This document shows, piece by piece, positions 63,097 to 64,000 of a stretch of 64,000 bases of DNA. The translations under genes and the position numbers were made by a program. The notes under the pieces are model-generated. The model was not told the DNA's origin. It ran no database searches and saw nothing but the letters and a program-made list of their open reading frames with translations. How positions within the stretch are numbered: position 1 is the first letter of the stretch; every line of letters starts with the position of its first letter. This DNA is from Strix aluco (Eukaryota > Chordata > Aves > Strigiformes > Strigidae). The stretch spans positions 24,218,251 through 24,282,250 of the forward strand of contig NC_133941.1 of the NCBI RefSeq assembly GCF_031877795.1. Reading direction: 5' to 3'.

Positions 63097-64000
63097 CTGC
63101 AAATGAATATAAAGGGAAGAAAACAAAGACACTTATAAAGTACAAGTAGCTGTGATCAGATGTCCTATACCATCAGTCAAATCAGCTTTGTTAGTTAAAC
63201 ATCCACATCTCCATTTTAACTTTGCCAAAGAGGAGTAAGTTAATTGACCATACACAAAGGATGCAATAACAGCAGAAAAGAACAGATAGATATTTTGTAG
63301 ATTAGTTTGGCAGGATGTGCAATGAGAGGAAGGTATTTTAATCATCATTATAACTTCCAATATGCATGGCAACAAGATCAGTCAAAGCCTACGGAGGTGT
63401 GCAATACACAGAATATCAGAGGTCGGGACTGGGGAACACAGCCAATCTACAGTCATTTAGCTGGGACTCCAAAACCATGCACAAAGTTAACCCCTTAGAT
63501 AAACGAAACATAACTTGGTTCTCTGGGCTTGTTTTGTTTTTTTCTTTTCTTGCCTTTCCCCCCGCCCCCCCCCGCCTCACACTCAAGATGGTTTGGTAGT
63601 TTATAATGAGGAACTCTGGGTCTACCAGTATCAATGGGCTAAAAAAAAAAAAAAAAGCCCAAAATGAACCAAAGGAATCTCCTATCCTACAAGCCCCTAT
63701 CCTTCTATACCTTTTTTGTTTTCCTTTCTTTATTCTCGGAAATCTGTAAGGCAGACTCCAGAAAAGCTGTCAGTATAAAGCCACTGCTGGCAAAAATAAA
63801 AGGTATTTCCTTCCTAAAAATTAGCATGCCTTCTTGAGTGTTGACTCTTAATACTTGATAAGATACTTTACTTTTGCTCTTCTGACAATACTGCAACGAG
63901 CTTTTTAAAGATAAGCCAGTAATTTCAATTGTCAAAGGTTCATGTTCCTACATCACTAGAAGTGAAATCCACTCCTAAAAAGTTCAAGCATAAGGGAAGT
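63097..64000 (-). other. WNK2: WNK2 intron, partial (runs off the window)
   Basis: Sequence upstream of the exon at 62998-63096 on the minus strand. I found no further WNK2 exon here. It contains a C-rich run at 63558-63573 and A(16) at 63641-63656. Confidence 0.75.
63641..63656 (+). repeat. A(16) homopolymer
   Basis: An uninterrupted A run in WNK2 intronic DNA with no recognisable retrotransposed body beside it. Confidence 0.92.

Noticed and set aside
1..64000. CRISPR arrays, operons, prokaryotic promoters, phage or plasmid features
   Set aside because: None seen. The sequence is vertebrate, with spliced exons, long introns and LINE relics.

Overview
The window looks like a piece of a bird chromosome. 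The repeats are sparse, and the two that can be named are CR1 LINE fragments. One of them ends in the short ATTCTGTG-type tail repeats typical of avian and other sauropsid CR1. The rest is AT-leaning, non-repetitive vertebrate DNA with spliced exons. There are no operons, ribosome binding sites, CRISPR arrays or other prokaryotic features.

The one gene I can name is the 3' end of WNK2 (with-no-lysine kinase 2), on the minus strand. Four exons are resolved: 62998-63096, 57748-57792 (a 45-nt microexon), 55958-56211, and the terminal exon 47620 down to the stop at 47270. All three junctions keep frame. A Trp codon is split T|GG, an Arg codon is split A|GA, and the last junction falls between codons. 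Together they encode the last ~249 residues, including the conserved WNK C-terminal [12 protein letters not shown] element. The kinase domain lies beyond position 64000. A likely poly(A) signal at 45454-45473 would give a 3'UTR of about 1.8 kb.

Between the WNK2 3' end and the left edge (about 45 kb) I see no gene that I can name. It is mostly AT-rich intergenic sequence with a few short tandem duplications, a GC-richer block (29.5-33.1 kb), a CpG cluster near 44.7 kb, two CR1 fragments joined tail to tail at 11.15 kb, and scattered pieces of what looks like an old amniote repeat.

The first 6.2 kb holds several splice-flanked open segments on both strands. Two on the plus strand (88-174 and 478-563) are phase-compatible with each other. 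Several on the minus strand are individually convincing but do not chain in phase. I could not identify any of them and list them as candidates only.

Inside the WNK2 introns, two unexplained sense-strand open frames deserve a check. One (53757-54083) encodes a membrane-protein-like product of about 108 residues. The other (51060-51261) is Ala/Glu-rich and ends at a strong splice donor. I found no convincing evidence of a new biological system.
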